A stretch of 64,000 nucleotides of DNA from DATKCT01 sp035513055. Its GTDB lineage: Bacteria > Verrucomicrobiota > Verrucomicrobiia > Verrucomicrobiales > DEV007. Shown here in pieces: positions 15,662 through 25,073 of the stretch (its first letter is position 1; each line of letters opens with the position of its first letter). The DNA lies in contig DATKCT010000149.1 in assembly GCA_035513055.1 (NCBI GenBank), forward strand, positions 1 to 64,000, given 5' to 3'. A program made the position numbers and the translations under genes. The notes beneath the pieces were generated by a model. That model did no database searches and was not told the origin of the DNA. It worked only from the letters and a program-made list of their open reading frames with translations.

Positions 15662-16396
15662 TTAAGAGTCTCCTTTGCCGCCGGGTTGTGGAAAGGAAAC
15701 GGGGCCGTGGGCGGTCGAGATGTAGGGAAGCGCGGCTATCGTAACGAATTCCCTCCGGCCTCGTCCTCCTGGGCGAGGGCTGATCTCGTGACGATCCGTG
15801 GCGAAGCCGAGCCGTCGCAGGCGGCGTTCGCGAGCGGGTTCGGGTGTTTCGGACCAAAAGACGATCCGGCCGCCGTTTCTCAGACCTTGTTGAACGATAT
15901 GCCAGGAGGAGTCGGAGCGGCGAAGGCAATGCGAGGACGAGTTGGGGCCGGCAGAGCAAGACCGGTCGAGGTTGATCAAGACAGCGTCGTAGTAGGCAGG
16001 CGCCCGGAGAAGATGATCCAGGAGGCTTTTGGAAATGACGCGAATGCGAGGATCGTCGATCAGTTCGCCGTGCACGTCACGAAGATGGGCGCGGTGCCAT
16101 CGCAACAACACCTGTTCGGGTTCGCAGACGCTGATGCGAGCTTTGGGGGGGAGACCGGAGGCGAGGTGTTTGAGGGCGTAGCCGAGGAGCAATCCGTCGA
16201 GCAGCACGCGGGGCTGCTTTTTCTGTAAGATGATCTGGATTCCGAGTGCGGCCCACGCTTCTTCCAGGGCGGAAGTCTCCGTGGAGAGGATCGCGGTGCG
16301 ATCGAGATGCAGAGCGAAGCGGTTCTCCCGGCGGTGGAGGGTCAAGGTCTGACCAGCCGCCAGGCGGGCCTCCGCCAGCAGTTCCAGGGGGATCAC
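15662..16396 (-). CDS. Spermidine-synthase-like protein
   Basis: This 244-residue protein resembles the spermidine synthase/methyltransferase Rossmann fold. It has a first-strand segment RVLLDGLLLGYALKHLA (about 63-79), an acidic second strand ISVCEPEQVLLRW (about 88-100), IRVISKSLLDHL with an Asp, and a strand VLINLD (about 138-143) that would contact substrate. Spermidine-synthase homologues outside polyamine pathways are common, so aminopropyl transfer is not claimed. Its ATG overlaps the stop of the upstream epimerase (ATGA), so the two are translationally coupled. It converges on the NRPS-like gene with 8 bp between stops. Confidence 0.6.
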   Translation of the reverse strand: MIPLELLAEARLAAGQTLTLHRRENRFALHLDRTAILSTETSALEEAWAALGIQIILQKKQPRVLLDGLLLGYALKHLASGLPPKARISVCEPEQVLLRWHRAHLRDVHGELIDDPRIRVISKSLLDHLLRAPAYYDAVLINLDRSCSAGPNSSSHCLRRSDSSWHIVQQGLRNGGRIVFWSETPEPARERRLRRLGFATDRHEISPRPGGRGRREFVTIAALPYISTAHGPVSFPQPGGKGDS

Positions 16397-17481
16397 GGCA
16401 CAGGTTTCGTGTGACCGGCGGCGAGACCAGCCAGGTGTTCCGATGGGGAGGCGGGCGAAGAGGAGAGGAGGTCTGGATGGTCGCGGCGCCAGGCGACCGT
16501 GCGGCGCATCCCTTCTTCGAGAGTGGTTAGGGGAGTCCAGTCGAGGAGTGTTTGAGCGCGGGCGATATCGGCCCAGGTATCGCGCATTTCAGCGGCATTG
16601 AAGGGTTTTCGGTGGAGCAGGGCACGACGGCTGGTGAGCGACTCGATCAGCGAGATCAGATCCTGGAGGGCCACAGGCTGATTGCCCCCCAAGTTGATAA
16701 TGTGAAAACCGGAAAGTTTGGAGGCGGCCACGGTGCCGCGGGCGATATCGCCGACGGAGGTGAAATCGCGGCGCTGCGAGCCGTCCCCGTAGATTTCGAT
16801 CGGCAGACCGCGGTAGATCAAATCGGTGAATTTGAGGGGGCTCATATCGGGGCGTCCCGCCGGACCGTAGACGGTGAAGTAGCGGAGCACGGCGATGTCG
16901 AAGCCATGAAGGTGATGATAGGTGGCGGCGAGAATCTCTGCGCAGCGTTTGCTGGCGGCGTAGGGAGACAGAGTTTCGTTGACGGGAAGGTCTTCGTGAA
17001 ACGGAAGGGGTTGACCGGCGTAGACGGAGGAAGTGGAGGCGAGCACGAGTCGCCGTGGTCCGTGGCGGCGCATGGCCTCGAGAAGGTGGACGGCGCCGAG
17101 GACGTTGGTTTGGAAGTAGCGGGCCGGCTCGGCGATGCTGAGCCGGACGCCGGCGCGGGCGGCGAGGTGAAACACCGCGTCAAAGGGCTTGGATTTGAGT
17201 AAGGACTCGAGGGCGAGCGGGTCCTCGACATTGCCAAGGTGGAAGGTGAAACGTCCACTCTGGCTGGAAGACTGAGGCGGCAAGGGATCCGGCCAGGGCG
17301 GCAGCGCACCGGGATCCCCGGCCGCTTCCACGAGGCGGTCGAGGCGCCAGCGTTTCAGGCGCGGGCTATAGTAAGGGTCGAGATTGTCCAACCCGTCCAC
17401 CGAGTGTCCAGCGGCGAGGAGTTCCCGCACGACCTCGCTTCCGATGAAGCCGGCGGCGCCGGTGACGAGGAAGTTGCTCAT
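16393..17481 (-). CDS. NAD-dependent epimerase/dehydratase, UDP-glucuronate 4-epimerase-like
   Basis: ATG 17481 gives 362 residues beginning MSNFLVTGAAGFIGS with the GxxGxxG nucleotide-binding motif at 8-14. The short-chain dehydrogenase pair Tyr/Lys is in YAASK (about 174-178). LRYFTVYGPAGRPDM (about 203-217) is typical of the UDP-glucuronate 4-epimerase branch, which makes UDP-galacturonate for surface polysaccharide. GALE-type specificity cannot be excluded. It lies 37 bp downstream of lpxD on the same strand and is coupled to the following spermidine-synthase-like gene, so it may belong to the envelope operon. Confidence 0.85.
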   Translation of the reverse strand: MSNFLVTGAAGFIGSEVVRELLAAGHSVDGLDNLDPYYSPRLKRWRLDRLVEAAGDPGALPPWPDPLPPQSSSQSGRFTFHLGNVEDPLALESLLKSKPFDAVFHLAARAGVRLSIAEPARYFQTNVLGAVHLLEAMRRHGPRRLVLASTSSVYAGQPLPFHEDLPVNETLSPYAASKRCAEILAATYHHLHGFDIAVLRYFTVYGPAGRPDMSPLKFTDLIYRGLPIEIYGDGSQRRDFTSVGDIARGTVAASKLSGFHIINLGGNQPVALQDLISLIESLTSRRALLHRKPFNAAEMRDTWADIARAQTLLDWTPLTTLEEGMRRTVAWRRDHPDLLSSSPASPSEHLAGLAAGHTKPVP

Positions 17482-17518
17482 GCGCGCAGCGGACGAGGAG
17501 AGAACGCGCGGGCGGGAA

Positions 17519-18667
17519 TCAGGGGTTGGCCTGTTTCTCCAAGGCGCGAAGGCGTTTCCACAGTTCGGGCAACTTATCGACAAGGCTCATGGAGCGCATC
17601 GTTTGGATTTGGGGCCTGGCGGGGAAACCCAAGTACTGGCCGGGTTTGTCGATGTCGTTGATCGCGGCAGCGCGCGCGGCAAGGGTGGTGCCCGCGGCGA
17701 TGCGGAGGTGACCGGCGATGCCCGTTTGGGCGGCGGTTACACAATAGCTTCCGAGCCGGGAACTTCCCGCGATGCCCGTTTGAGCCACGATGACGCAGTG
17801 TTCACCCAGGACGACGTTGTGGGCGATCATGACGAGGTTGTCGATTTTGACGCCGGTTTGAATCCATGTGCGTCCGAAACGGGCCCTATCGATGGTGGAA
17901 TTGGCTCCGACTTCGACGTCATCATCGATCTGAACGATTCCCACCTGCTCGATTTTGTGGTGTTTTCCGTCGGCGAATTCGTAGCCAAACCCGTCGGCTC
18001 CAATGACGCAACCGCTTTGGAGGATGACGCGGTTTCCGAGGATACAGCGTTCACCGACGGTGACGTGATGGTGAAGCAGGCAGTTTTCACCGATTCGCGC
18101 GTCGGCTCCGACGACAACCGACGATCGAATGACGGTTCCGGCTCCGATCTTGGTCCGGGGACCGACAACGGAGAGAGGGCCGATGCTGACTTGGCCGGGG
18201 TCGAACTCGACCGTGGCATCCACAACAGCGGAGGGATGGACGCCTTTGGGATAAGGTTCCGTGGCGGGGCGAAGGTGTTGCAGGGCGAGAGAGAACGCCG
18301 CTGAAGGATTGGAAACAGGAAGGAGGACCGTATGCGGCGCATCCGCGCTGCCTTGGTGATCCACAGGGATGAGGACGGCTCCGGCTTGGGTCGAGCGGAG
18401 GGCGGCGGCGTAACGGGGATGCGCGAAGAAGCTCAGGTCCGAGGGACCAGCATCTTCGAGCGAAGCGCAGCCGGTCAGGGTGACTTGAGGGCTTCCGGAG
18501 GCAGCGGCTGGCGGGAGTTCGACCCCCACGAGGCGCGCCAATTGTTCGAGTGACAGGGAAGGGTTTGCCGGCATATGGGTCGGGGAGGCGCCGGATCCCA
18601 AAGCCCCGGCCCGTTTGGCGGCGGGAGGGGCGGACTTACGGACGGCCGAAGGGGAGGCCTCCGTCAA
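17519..18667 (-). CDS. lpxD: UDP-3-O-acylglucosamine N-acyltransferase
   Basis: LpxD adds the second acyl chain to UDP-glucosamine in lipid A synthesis. The 382 residues exceed the usual 340 or so. ATG 18667 overlaps the skp stop (ATGA), but ATG 18574 (MPANPSLSLEQLARL) would give a normal N-terminus, so the first 31 residues may not be translated. The N-domain contains DLSFFAHPRYAAALR. From about residue 140 the left-handed beta-helix hexapeptide repeats run to about 340. They include DGFGYEFADGKHHKI and the catalytic histidine in MIAHNVVLGEHC. Together with bamA and skp it shows that the organism is didermal with LPS. Confidence 0.93.
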   Translation of the reverse strand: MTEASPSAVRKSAPPAAKRAGALGSGASPTHMPANPSLSLEQLARLVGVELPPAAASGSPQVTLTGCASLEDAGPSDLSFFAHPRYAAALRSTQAGAVLIPVDHQGSADAPHTVLLPVSNPSAAFSLALQHLRPATEPYPKGVHPSAVVDATVEFDPGQVSIGPLSVVGPRTKIGAGTVIRSSVVVGADARIGENCLLHHHVTVGERCILGNRVILQSGCVIGADGFGYEFADGKHHKIEQVGIVQIDDDVEVGANSTIDRARFGRTWIQTGVKIDNLVMIAHNVVLGEHCVIVAQTGIAGSSRLGSYCVTAAQTGIAGHLRIAAGTTLAARAAAINDIDKPGQYLGFPARPQIQTMRSMSLVDKLPELWKRLRALEKQANP

Positions 18668-19281
18668 TTGGAACTCGTTTCGGGAGGCGCGGCGTTGCCG
18701 GCTGGAGCATCCTTGTTCAGAAGTCCGATGATGTCGTCGCTGAAATCCACCGCGTCACGCGAGTGCAAAAGGATGGGAACGCCGTTCACGCTGAGCCCGG
18801 AGCGGTCGAAGACGAGGTCGTAGTTGTCTCTTTTGGCGCGTTCCTCGACCACGATGCGGATTTCTTCGAGGATGGTCCGGCGCATCCGGACGACGGATTC
18901 CTGGAGCTGCCGCTCCCTGCGCTGCCGGAAGTCGGCGATTTCGCGTTCGAGATGGCGGGCTTCAGCTCCGACTCCGTCGGCTTCTTTTTTCTTTTGCTCG
19001 CGGAGATCGGGATTGAGGGCGTCGTCCTGGACCTGGCTAGCCAGTTCCTGGAACTTTTCGATGAGCTGCTTGTATTTGGCGGTGCGTTCGTCGAGCTGGG
19101 ATTTGGCCTTGGCTTTGCCTTCGTTGATGTCTTTCTCCGCTTCCTTCGTTTTGTAATAGTCCTGAAAGATGCGTTTCATGTCGACGATGCCGACCTTCAT
19201 TTCCTGAGCGGAGAGGCCGGGGAGGAGGGATCCGCAAAGCGCGAGAACAGCGAAGGGGATCCGGAGACGATGCATTTTCAT
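18664..19281 (-). CDS. skp: OmpH/Skp family periplasmic chaperone
   Basis: ATG 19281 (MKMHRLRIP) gives 205 residues with a signal peptide cleaved after LSA near 25. After the family start KVGIVDMKRIFQDYYKTKEA, a long charged coiled-coil stretch (about 45-145) forms the tentacles that hold unfolded outer-membrane proteins. The C-terminal part (YDLVFDRSGLSVNGVPILL) is the usual Skp body strand. The gene lies 133 bp downstream of bamA and overlaps lpxD by 4 bp, the conserved bamA-skp-lpxD order. Confidence 0.9.
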   Translation of the reverse strand: MKMHRLRIPFAVLALCGSLLPGLSAQEMKVGIVDMKRIFQDYYKTKEAEKDINEGKAKAKSQLDERTAKYKQLIEKFQELASQVQDDALNPDLREQKKKEADGVGAEARHLEREIADFRQRRERQLQESVVRMRRTILEEIRIVVEERAKRDNYDLVFDRSGLSVNGVPILLHSRDAVDFSDDIIGLLNKDAPAGNAAPPETSSN

Positions 19282-19414
19282 GATGTGACGGGCGACAGGC
19301 CTGGCTTTCCTTATTTGAGATTGAGACAAGAGATGTTGGGCGCGCGTTCGGTCTTTTGCAAGCGAAACGCCATGGGGCGGCGGAGGCGGTAGTTGGTGTG
19401 AGCGGGGTCCCCGG

Positions 19415-21763
19415 CTAGAATTGGTAGCCGAGATTGAAGTTGAATTTGCCGCTGGAGTCATTCTCGTCGTCGGATTCCAGGGGAATTCCGTAGTCAAGCC
19501 GGATGGGACCGATGGGCAAGTAGAGCCTGACGCCGATGCCGACGTCGCTGTTGTAGTCGCTGCTGCTGAAGTCAAAGGAGTCTGGATTGACGAATCCGAC
19601 GTCATAAAAGACGGCGCCGCGGACGCGTTCAACGATGGGGAAGGTGAATTCGAGGGTGGCGCTGGCGAGAGTCTGGCCGCCGATGGGTTCTCCGAACTGG
19701 TCTTTGGGGCCGACATCGCGGTAATTGAAGCCTCGGAGGTCGTAAGCGCCGCCCAGGAAGAGGCGGTTGAAAATGGGGACATCGTCGCCGCTGGACAGGC
19801 CATCGACGACGGCGACGTTGGTTTCGAGGGTGAAAATGGTGTCCCAAGGAAGGGAGACGTGCTGGGTAAATCCGAGGTTGACATTGTAGTTGTCGACCTC
19901 GGCGCCCAGGGGACCTCCGGAGACCGAGACGCCGGCCGTGAAACGGTGTCCAGTCCGGGGCAGAAAGAAGCTGTCCCGGGTGTCGTGGGTGAACTCGAGG
20001 GACAACTTGCTTTCCAGAAACTCGCCCTCTTCGGCGGCGATGATGTCGGAGGCTTTGCGGTCGATGTCGTAGATTTCGACGTTTTGGATGCGGTATTCGA
20101 GAGTGACGAAGGAGGCTTCGGTCACCGGTTTGCGCAGAGAGACGGCGTAGCCGTATCTCCTTTCGGTGTAATCGTCGCTGAGGAAGTCGGCGTCCCGGAA
20201 ATAGATTTCATTGGTGAGCGCAAGACGACGTTCCAAGAACCAAGGTTCGGTATGACTGAAGATGAAATCGCTGCGTTGGGTCCCGAAGCGGATGCCGAGG
20301 CGCATCTTCTGGCCGTCTCCGGTGAACCAGGGCCAGCCGGAACGCCAGGGGAAGTCGGTGATGTCGGCGTTGCTTTGGGTGATGTCGATGAAGCCGACGA
20401 CATTGTCGATGGAACTGAAACCGGCCCCGACGCTGATGTTGCCGGTTTGCTGCTCTGTCAGGTTAATGTTGACATCCTTGTAGCCGGCTTGCTCTGTGTC
20501 GCTGGGGAGGATTTCCACGGCGGAGAAAAACCCGGTGTTCTCGAGCCGGCGGCGGCTGGTGCGCAGCTTGACGGAGTTGTAGAGTTCTCCGGGTTGGATT
20601 GCCAATTCGCGGCGGGCGACCTCGTCTTTGGTTTCTTCGTTGCCGGAAATGTTGATGAGACGGATGTAGGAGATTTCGCCTTCCCGGAGCACGTAGGTGA
20701 GGTTGACGACATTGGGTCCCGCGTTCTCGATGCGCGGTTGGACCCGGAAATCGGCATAACCCCGCGAGCCGTAGTAGTCTTCGAGCCGCTCGATATCTTC
20801 CCGCATGGTCTTGGCCGAATAGGTCATTCCGCCGTTGAGCTTGAGGAGGGGAACCAGCTCTGCGTCGCCGAAGGCGGAGGCGCCTTCGATGCGGACGTTT
20901 CCCACGGAGAACTGGGGGCCCTCCTCGATGATGATGAGCAGGTCCACCCGGTCGGGATCCTTCTCGATCCGGAGGCGCTGCAAGTCGGTTACCCGGGCGT
21001 TGAGGAAGCCGTGATTCCGGTATTCCTCCTCGATGCGCAACAGATCTTCCTCCAGGACATTGTTGTCGATCTTCCCGCGCCGGGTGAAGGGAAGGATGGT
21101 TCCGATGAGGCCCTTTTCTTTGATTTCCATCACGCCGCGCAATTCTGCAGCGCTGATGGAGGCGTTCCCTTGGAAGAGGATGGAGCGGAGCCGGTTGCGC
21201 TGTCCCTCCTCGATAAAGAAGATCACGCGGGAAAAACCGGGGCGCGGATCCTGCTCGATCCGGTAACTGACGCTGATGTCGCTGTATCCCCTTTTCCGGT
21301 AAATTTCCTCGATGTTGAACACGGCTTCCTGGAGTTTGACCTCATCGACGCTCGCGCCGGCATCGATTTCGACCTCTTGGCGGAGGCGGGAGTCGGGAAG
21401 CGCGCTGTTTCCCTGGAAGACGACATCGCTGAGGGCCGCGCGCGTTTGGATGAGAACGATGACGCGAACGCCGCCCGCGTAGGATTCCGTAAGGATGTCG
21501 GCGATGCCGAACTCGAAGAGCCGTTTGACGTCGTCGCTGGCGGTCTCGCGCGAATAGGCGGACCCGACCCGCGTGTTCATGTTGGCCAAGATCCGGGCTT
21601 CGTCGACGGTGCGTTCTCCGACGTAGCGCACTTCGATGTCCGTGACCCGTTGTCCCTCGGGGGAATCCACGTCCTCGAATTGGGCGGAAAGCGGACAGAC
21701 GAGCAGCGAGGCCGCGAGGAGGCGCAGGAGCAGATTTCCCGTCGAGGCGAACAGGTATTTCAT
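19415..21763 (-). CDS. bamA: Outer membrane protein assembly factor BamA
   Basis: This 782-residue protein has a signal peptide (cleavage near LSAQ, residue 28). Five POTRA-like repeats span about 38-430, recognisable by recurring VxxIEGxxxFxDxEL-type segments (SDVVFQGNSALPDSRL, RLINISGNEETKDEVA). A 16-strand barrel domain of the bacterial surface antigen family follows to the end. The barrel contains the loop-6 motif LRGF (DLRGFNYRDVGP, near 670) and ends with a terminal aromatic (GYQF), as outer-membrane barrels do. BamA inserts beta-barrel proteins into the outer membrane. Confidence 0.95.
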   Translation of the reverse strand: MKYLFASTGNLLLRLLAASLLVCPLSAQFEDVDSPEGQRVTDIEVRYVGERTVDEARILANMNTRVGSAYSRETASDDVKRLFEFGIADILTESYAGGVRVIVLIQTRAALSDVVFQGNSALPDSRLRQEVEIDAGASVDEVKLQEAVFNIEEIYRKRGYSDISVSYRIEQDPRPGFSRVIFFIEEGQRNRLRSILFQGNASISAAELRGVMEIKEKGLIGTILPFTRRGKIDNNVLEEDLLRIEEEYRNHGFLNARVTDLQRLRIEKDPDRVDLLIIIEEGPQFSVGNVRIEGASAFGDAELVPLLKLNGGMTYSAKTMREDIERLEDYYGSRGYADFRVQPRIENAGPNVVNLTYVLREGEISYIRLINISGNEETKDEVARRELAIQPGELYNSVKLRTSRRRLENTGFFSAVEILPSDTEQAGYKDVNINLTEQQTGNISVGAGFSSIDNVVGFIDITQSNADITDFPWRSGWPWFTGDGQKMRLGIRFGTQRSDFIFSHTEPWFLERRLALTNEIYFRDADFLSDDYTERRYGYAVSLRKPVTEASFVTLEYRIQNVEIYDIDRKASDIIAAEEGEFLESKLSLEFTHDTRDSFFLPRTGHRFTAGVSVSGGPLGAEVDNYNVNLGFTQHVSLPWDTIFTLETNVAVVDGLSSGDDVPIFNRLFLGGAYDLRGFNYRDVGPKDQFGEPIGGQTLASATLEFTFPIVERVRGAVFYDVGFVNPDSFDFSSSDYNSDVGIGVRLYLPIGPIRLDYGIPLESDDENDSSGKFNFNLGYQF

Positions 21764-22164
21764 TCTTTCTGAAAGTTCGGATGCCGGAGATTTCCCGCGG
21801 TTCCCCGTCGTTTACCGCGTCTGCCGGGAAAGCTCAAGGCTCAATCCGGGAATTTCTCTGGTAAGAGCGTTCTCCAGCAATCCGGCTATGAGCCGGCGCC
21901 TTCCATCGCCAGGTGGCCGAGCGGCGGTCCTTGCCAGTGTAAGGGCCCGACCATCGGCTTTCCGCTGGAAGCGGGCGGCGGCGGGCTGATCCGTTTTGAG
22001 CGGTAGCCCGGCGCCCCGCGACCTACTCCGCAGGTTTCACTTTCGGGGCCGGGGTTGACAGGAGCCGCAGGGACCCTCTTCAAGCCCTTCTCCAATAGAA
22101 TCGCTGACTAGCAGGGGCCGCCCGAATCCGCACGCACTCTTGCGGGGGCAACAGGAAATGCGGG
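21764..22164. other. 0.4-kb gap between leuD and bamA; possible small ORF
   Basis: On the minus strand an open frame (22095-21886, 69 codons, GC-rich third positions) could encode a Pro/Gly-rich peptide containing GPLHWQGPPLGHLAMEG. I recognise no family and see no good ribosome site, so I do not call it a gene. The region presumably also holds the bamA promoter; no convincing -35/-10 pair stands out. Confidence 0.3.
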
Positions 22165-22169
22165 TTAAG
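22154..22169. repeat. Dispersed motif (gaaatgcgggttaa) at the leuD stop codon
   Basis: The motif ggaaatgcgggttaag includes the leuD stop codon (TAA, complement of 22165-22167). Related copies are at 25279, 38114, 41649 and 60666. Confidence 0.6.
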
Positions 22170-22782
22170 CACCGGCTGCGGGCGCGCTCGTGTAGCCGAG
22201 GGAGGCGAGTTGGGAGTCGACTTGGCCGGCGCCCTCGAGCAACTCCGCGATGGGATCCCACTGGCCTTGGACGAGGGCGTCACGCGCGGAATCGGGGATA
22301 TGGACAGGGAAAGACGTCCCGTTGAACAAGACGCGGCATTGAATCAGGTCGACGGTGACAAGCGTGGAGGGCTCGAGCGCCACGAGGTCGCGGAGGGCGG
22401 CGAGGTCGTCGCTCGCGGCGGCGACGCAAGGGATGCCTAGTGTGGTGCAATTGCCAAAGAAGATCTCGGCAAAGCTCTCCGCGATGATGGCGCGGATTCC
22501 GTAGCGATAGAGGGCTTGCGGCGCGTGTTCGCGGGAGCTTCCGCATCCGAAATTGGCTCCGGTGAGCAAAATCGAGGCGCCGCGGTGTTTGGGGTCGTTG
22601 AGAGGGTGAGCCGTGCCGGCTCCGCCGGGGCCTTTCCGGACATCGTAAAAGAGAAACTCGCCGAGACCGTCGAACGTGACGCACTTCATGAACCGCGCCG
22701 GGATGATGCGATCGGTATCGATGTCGTTGCCGGGGACGGGGACGGCGGAGCCGCGGATTTGAGTGACGGGAGCGAGGGCCAT
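22165..22782 (-). CDS. leuD: 3-isopropylmalate dehydratase small subunit
   Basis: This 205-residue protein is of normal length for LeuD. Family motifs are clear: GNDIDTDRIIPARF (about 18-31), LLTGANFGCGSSREHAPQAL (about 72-91, the swivelling-domain active-site loop) and ESFAEIFFGNC. With LeuC it isomerises 2-isopropylmalate to 3-isopropylmalate in leucine synthesis. It follows leuC by 25 bp in the same operon. leuA and leuB are not in the window. Confidence 0.95.
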   Translation of the reverse strand: MALAPVTQIRGSAVPVPGNDIDTDRIIPARFMKCVTFDGLGEFLFYDVRKGPGGAGTAHPLNDPKHRGASILLTGANFGCGSSREHAPQALYRYGIRAIIAESFAEIFFGNCTTLGIPCVAAASDDLAALRDLVALEPSTLVTVDLIQCRVLFNGTSFPVHIPDSARDALVQGQWDPIAELLEGAGQVDSQLASLGYTSAPAAGA

Positions 22783-22807
22783 GGATCTGGGGACTGGGGG
22801 ACGCAGG

Positions 22808-24238
22808 CTAACGGGCGAGGGCGGCGTTTTCCACGTCGAAGACTTCCCGGGCGTCGCTGATCCGCCCTTCGACGGCGGCGGCGGCGACCATAACCGGGCT
22901 CATGAGGATGGTCCGTCCTGTGGGACTGCCCTGACGTCCCTTGAAATTCCGGTTGCTCGAGCTGGCGCAGAGTTGGTCGCCGATCAATTTATCGGGGTTC
23001 ATGGCCAGGCACATCGAGCAACCGGCTCCGCGCCATTCGAACCCGGCGTCTTCGAAGACGCGGTCGAGCCCCTCTTTCCGGCAAAGGGCGGCGACGATTT
23101 GGGAACCGGGGACAGCGATGGCTTTGACTCCTGGGGCCACACGGCGACCGCGCAGGTAGCGGGCGACTTCCCGGAAGTCGGAGAGGCGGCCGTTGGTGCA
23201 GGAGCCGAGGAAAGCCACGTCGATGGGAGTGCCTCGAATGGGCGCGCCGGCTTCGAGTTTCATGTAGGCGAGCGCTTCCTCAATGGAGGCGCGGGCGGCG
23301 GGCGTTGCGGCGTCCTCGGGACGCGGGATGCGGCCGTTGATAGGCAGGCCTTGATCGGGGCTGATTCCCCAGGTGACGCTCGGCGGGATATCTTCACCGC
23401 GAAGTTCGACGAGGTCGTGGTAGGGCGCGCCGGGATCGGAGGCAAAGGAGAGCCAACGTTCGACGGCGGCGTTCCATTTGGAATCCGGCGGGGAATAGGT
23501 CCGGCCTTTGAGATAGCCAAAAGTGGTTGCGTCAGGGTTAACATAACCGCAGCGGGCGCCGCCTTCAATCGACATGTTGCAGACGGTCATCCGTTCCTCC
23601 ATGGAGAAGCGATCGAAGACTTCGCCGCCGTATTCGTAGGCGTAGCCGATGCCGCCTTTGGCTCCGAGGCGGGCGATGATGTGGAGGATGACGTCTTTGG
23701 AGTAGACGCCGGGGCCGAGGAAGCCGTCGACGCGAATGCGCCGGACCCGGAGGCGGTCGAGGGCCATGGTTTGGGTGGCGAGCACGTCGCGCACTTGGGT
23801 GGTGCCGATGCCGAAGGCGATGGCTCCGAAGGCGCCATGGGTGGCGGTGTGGGAATCTCCGCAGGCGATGGTGGTTCCCGGTTGGGTGATGCCCTCTTCG
23901 GGTCCGACGACGTGGACGATGCCTTGCCGGCCGCTGCGGAGGTCGAAGTAGGTGATCCCGAACTCCTCGGTGTTGCGGCGGAGTTCTTTGATCATGGCTT
24001 CAGCGAGCGGATCAGAGAACGGTTCCTCGAACTGATCGGTGGGGACGATGTGGTCAACGGTGGCGAAAGTGCGCTCGGGGCAGCGGACGCGAAGCCCGAG
24101 ATCGCGGAGCATTCCGAAGGCTTGAGGGCTGGTGACTTCGTGAATGAGATGCGTGCCGATGAGCAGTTGAGTCTGGCCATTGCTCAACTTGCGCAGGGCG
24201 TGTGCGTCCCAAACTTTGTCGAAGAGAGTTTGTCCCAT
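22808..24238 (-). CDS. leuC: 3-isopropylmalate dehydratase large subunit
   Basis: ATG 24238 (MGQTLFDKVWDAHAL) gives 476 residues, the family length; an upstream frame to 24376 is not conserved. The aconitase-type 4Fe-4S ligands are present: the Cys in FLGSCTNGR (about 350) and the pair in GAGCSMCLAMNPD (about 410 and 413). ACGDSHTATHGAFGAIAFGI and the LATQTM segment are typical of LeuC rather than aconitase. The 181 bp upstream (24239-24419) should hold the operon promoter. Confidence 0.95.
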   Translation of the reverse strand: MGQTLFDKVWDAHALRKLSNGQTQLLIGTHLIHEVTSPQAFGMLRDLGLRVRCPERTFATVDHIVPTDQFEEPFSDPLAEAMIKELRRNTEEFGITYFDLRSGRQGIVHVVGPEEGITQPGTTIACGDSHTATHGAFGAIAFGIGTTQVRDVLATQTMALDRLRVRRIRVDGFLGPGVYSKDVILHIIARLGAKGGIGYAYEYGGEVFDRFSMEERMTVCNMSIEGGARCGYVNPDATTFGYLKGRTYSPPDSKWNAAVERWLSFASDPGAPYHDLVELRGEDIPPSVTWGISPDQGLPINGRIPRPEDAATPAARASIEEALAYMKLEAGAPIRGTPIDVAFLGSCTNGRLSDFREVARYLRGRRVAPGVKAIAVPGSQIVAALCRKEGLDRVFEDAGFEWRGAGCSMCLAMNPDKLIGDQLCASSSNRNFKGRQGSPTGRTILMSPVMVAAAAVEGRISDAREVFDVENAALAR

Positions 24239-24419
24239 GGCGTCGGGCTTGTTGCGAAGCAGCGGACCGGCTGTGGCGCGGGAGAAACCGATACGCTGGG
24301 AGCGGGCTGTTGGCCACAGATTTTCCCTCGACTTCGCGGGTTGGCGAAGGCGCATGGGCGACCGCGCCCGCGACATCGGGGATGCCGGCGGGATGGCGGG
24401 CGCCTGCGACGGAGCAAGC

Positions 24420-24968
24420 TTACGGGGCGTCCCACTTCACCGGGGTGCTGCGGACGCGGCGATTTCCATCGTAGAACTTCACTGCGGAATGGTGGACGCC
24501 GTATTCGTGGACCAGGCGTGTGACTTTGACGTCGTGACAGCAATAGCGGGCGAGGTCGATCAACCTGCCTTCTCTCCACCATTGGATGGCTTGCAATCCC
24601 TCGGCGGTTTTGCCGGTTTGGAGGGTGGCCATGGCGACGTCGTCGAGTTTGGGGCGATGACCTGCCGAGCGTTCGAGTTCGACGCAGAGATCGAGACTGG
24701 GGATTTGGGCGGGCAGATCGAGGATGGTGTAGCGCATGAGGACCTGGTAATCGAAGTTGATGTGGTTGTAGCCGATGACGAGATCGGCGGCCCGGAGCTG
24801 GTCAACGAGCCGATCCACGGTGTCCTCGGTGTAAATCTGGTATGTTCCGAGGCGGGTGCTGAAGGTCACGCCGATGGACATGCGCATTTCCGATTTGCGG
24901 TGCCAGCCGCCCACGTCGCCCGCGGAGCGTTGGGTTTCGAGGTCGAAATAGAGGAAGTCGCGGGGCAT
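24420..24968 (-). CDS. DnaQ/RNase H-like 3'-5' exonuclease
   Basis: ATG 24968 gives 182 residues. DEDD-type acidic residues are visible: Asp and Glu in YFDLETQ (about 8-11), Asp in IGYNHINFDYQVLMRY (about 75) and Asp in YCCHDVKVTRLVHEYG (about 147). SLDLCVELERSAGHRPKLDDVA fits the middle of the YprB/RNase_H_2-like superfamily. Substrate (DNA or RNA) is not known. It ends 181 bp before the leuC start. The longer frame up to 25511 reads through repeats and is not coding. Confidence 0.75.
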   Translation of the reverse strand: MPRDFLYFDLETQRSAGDVGGWHRKSEMRMSIGVTFSTRLGTYQIYTEDTVDRLVDQLRAADLVIGYNHINFDYQVLMRYTILDLPAQIPSLDLCVELERSAGHRPKLDDVAMATLQTGKTAEGLQAIQWWREGRLIDLARYCCHDVKVTRLVHEYGVHHSAVKFYDGNRRVRSTPVKWDAP

Positions 24969-25073
24969 GGCGGGATCGTGTCTGCGATACACCGCACCCA
25001 CCGGGTGCTCAAGCGCCGGGAGCGGTTGGTTGCGGGCGGGGACAGAAGGCGGGGTGAAGCGCCTCGCGACAAG

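Noticed and set aside
19421..21772. 783-codon plus-strand ORF fully opposite bamA
   Set aside because: It is the mirror frame of a high-GC gene. Composition is Asp/Val/Gly/Glu-biased with no domains, and BamA on the other strand is unmistakable.
21886..22095. 69-codon minus-strand ORF between leuD and bamA
   Set aside because: Plausible codon use but no recognisable family, ribosome site or conserved neighbour; left as a note in the gap entry.
22763..24523. 586-codon plus-strand ORF opposite leuC
   Set aside because: Antisense shadow; LeuC motifs and iron-sulfur ligands are on the minus strand.
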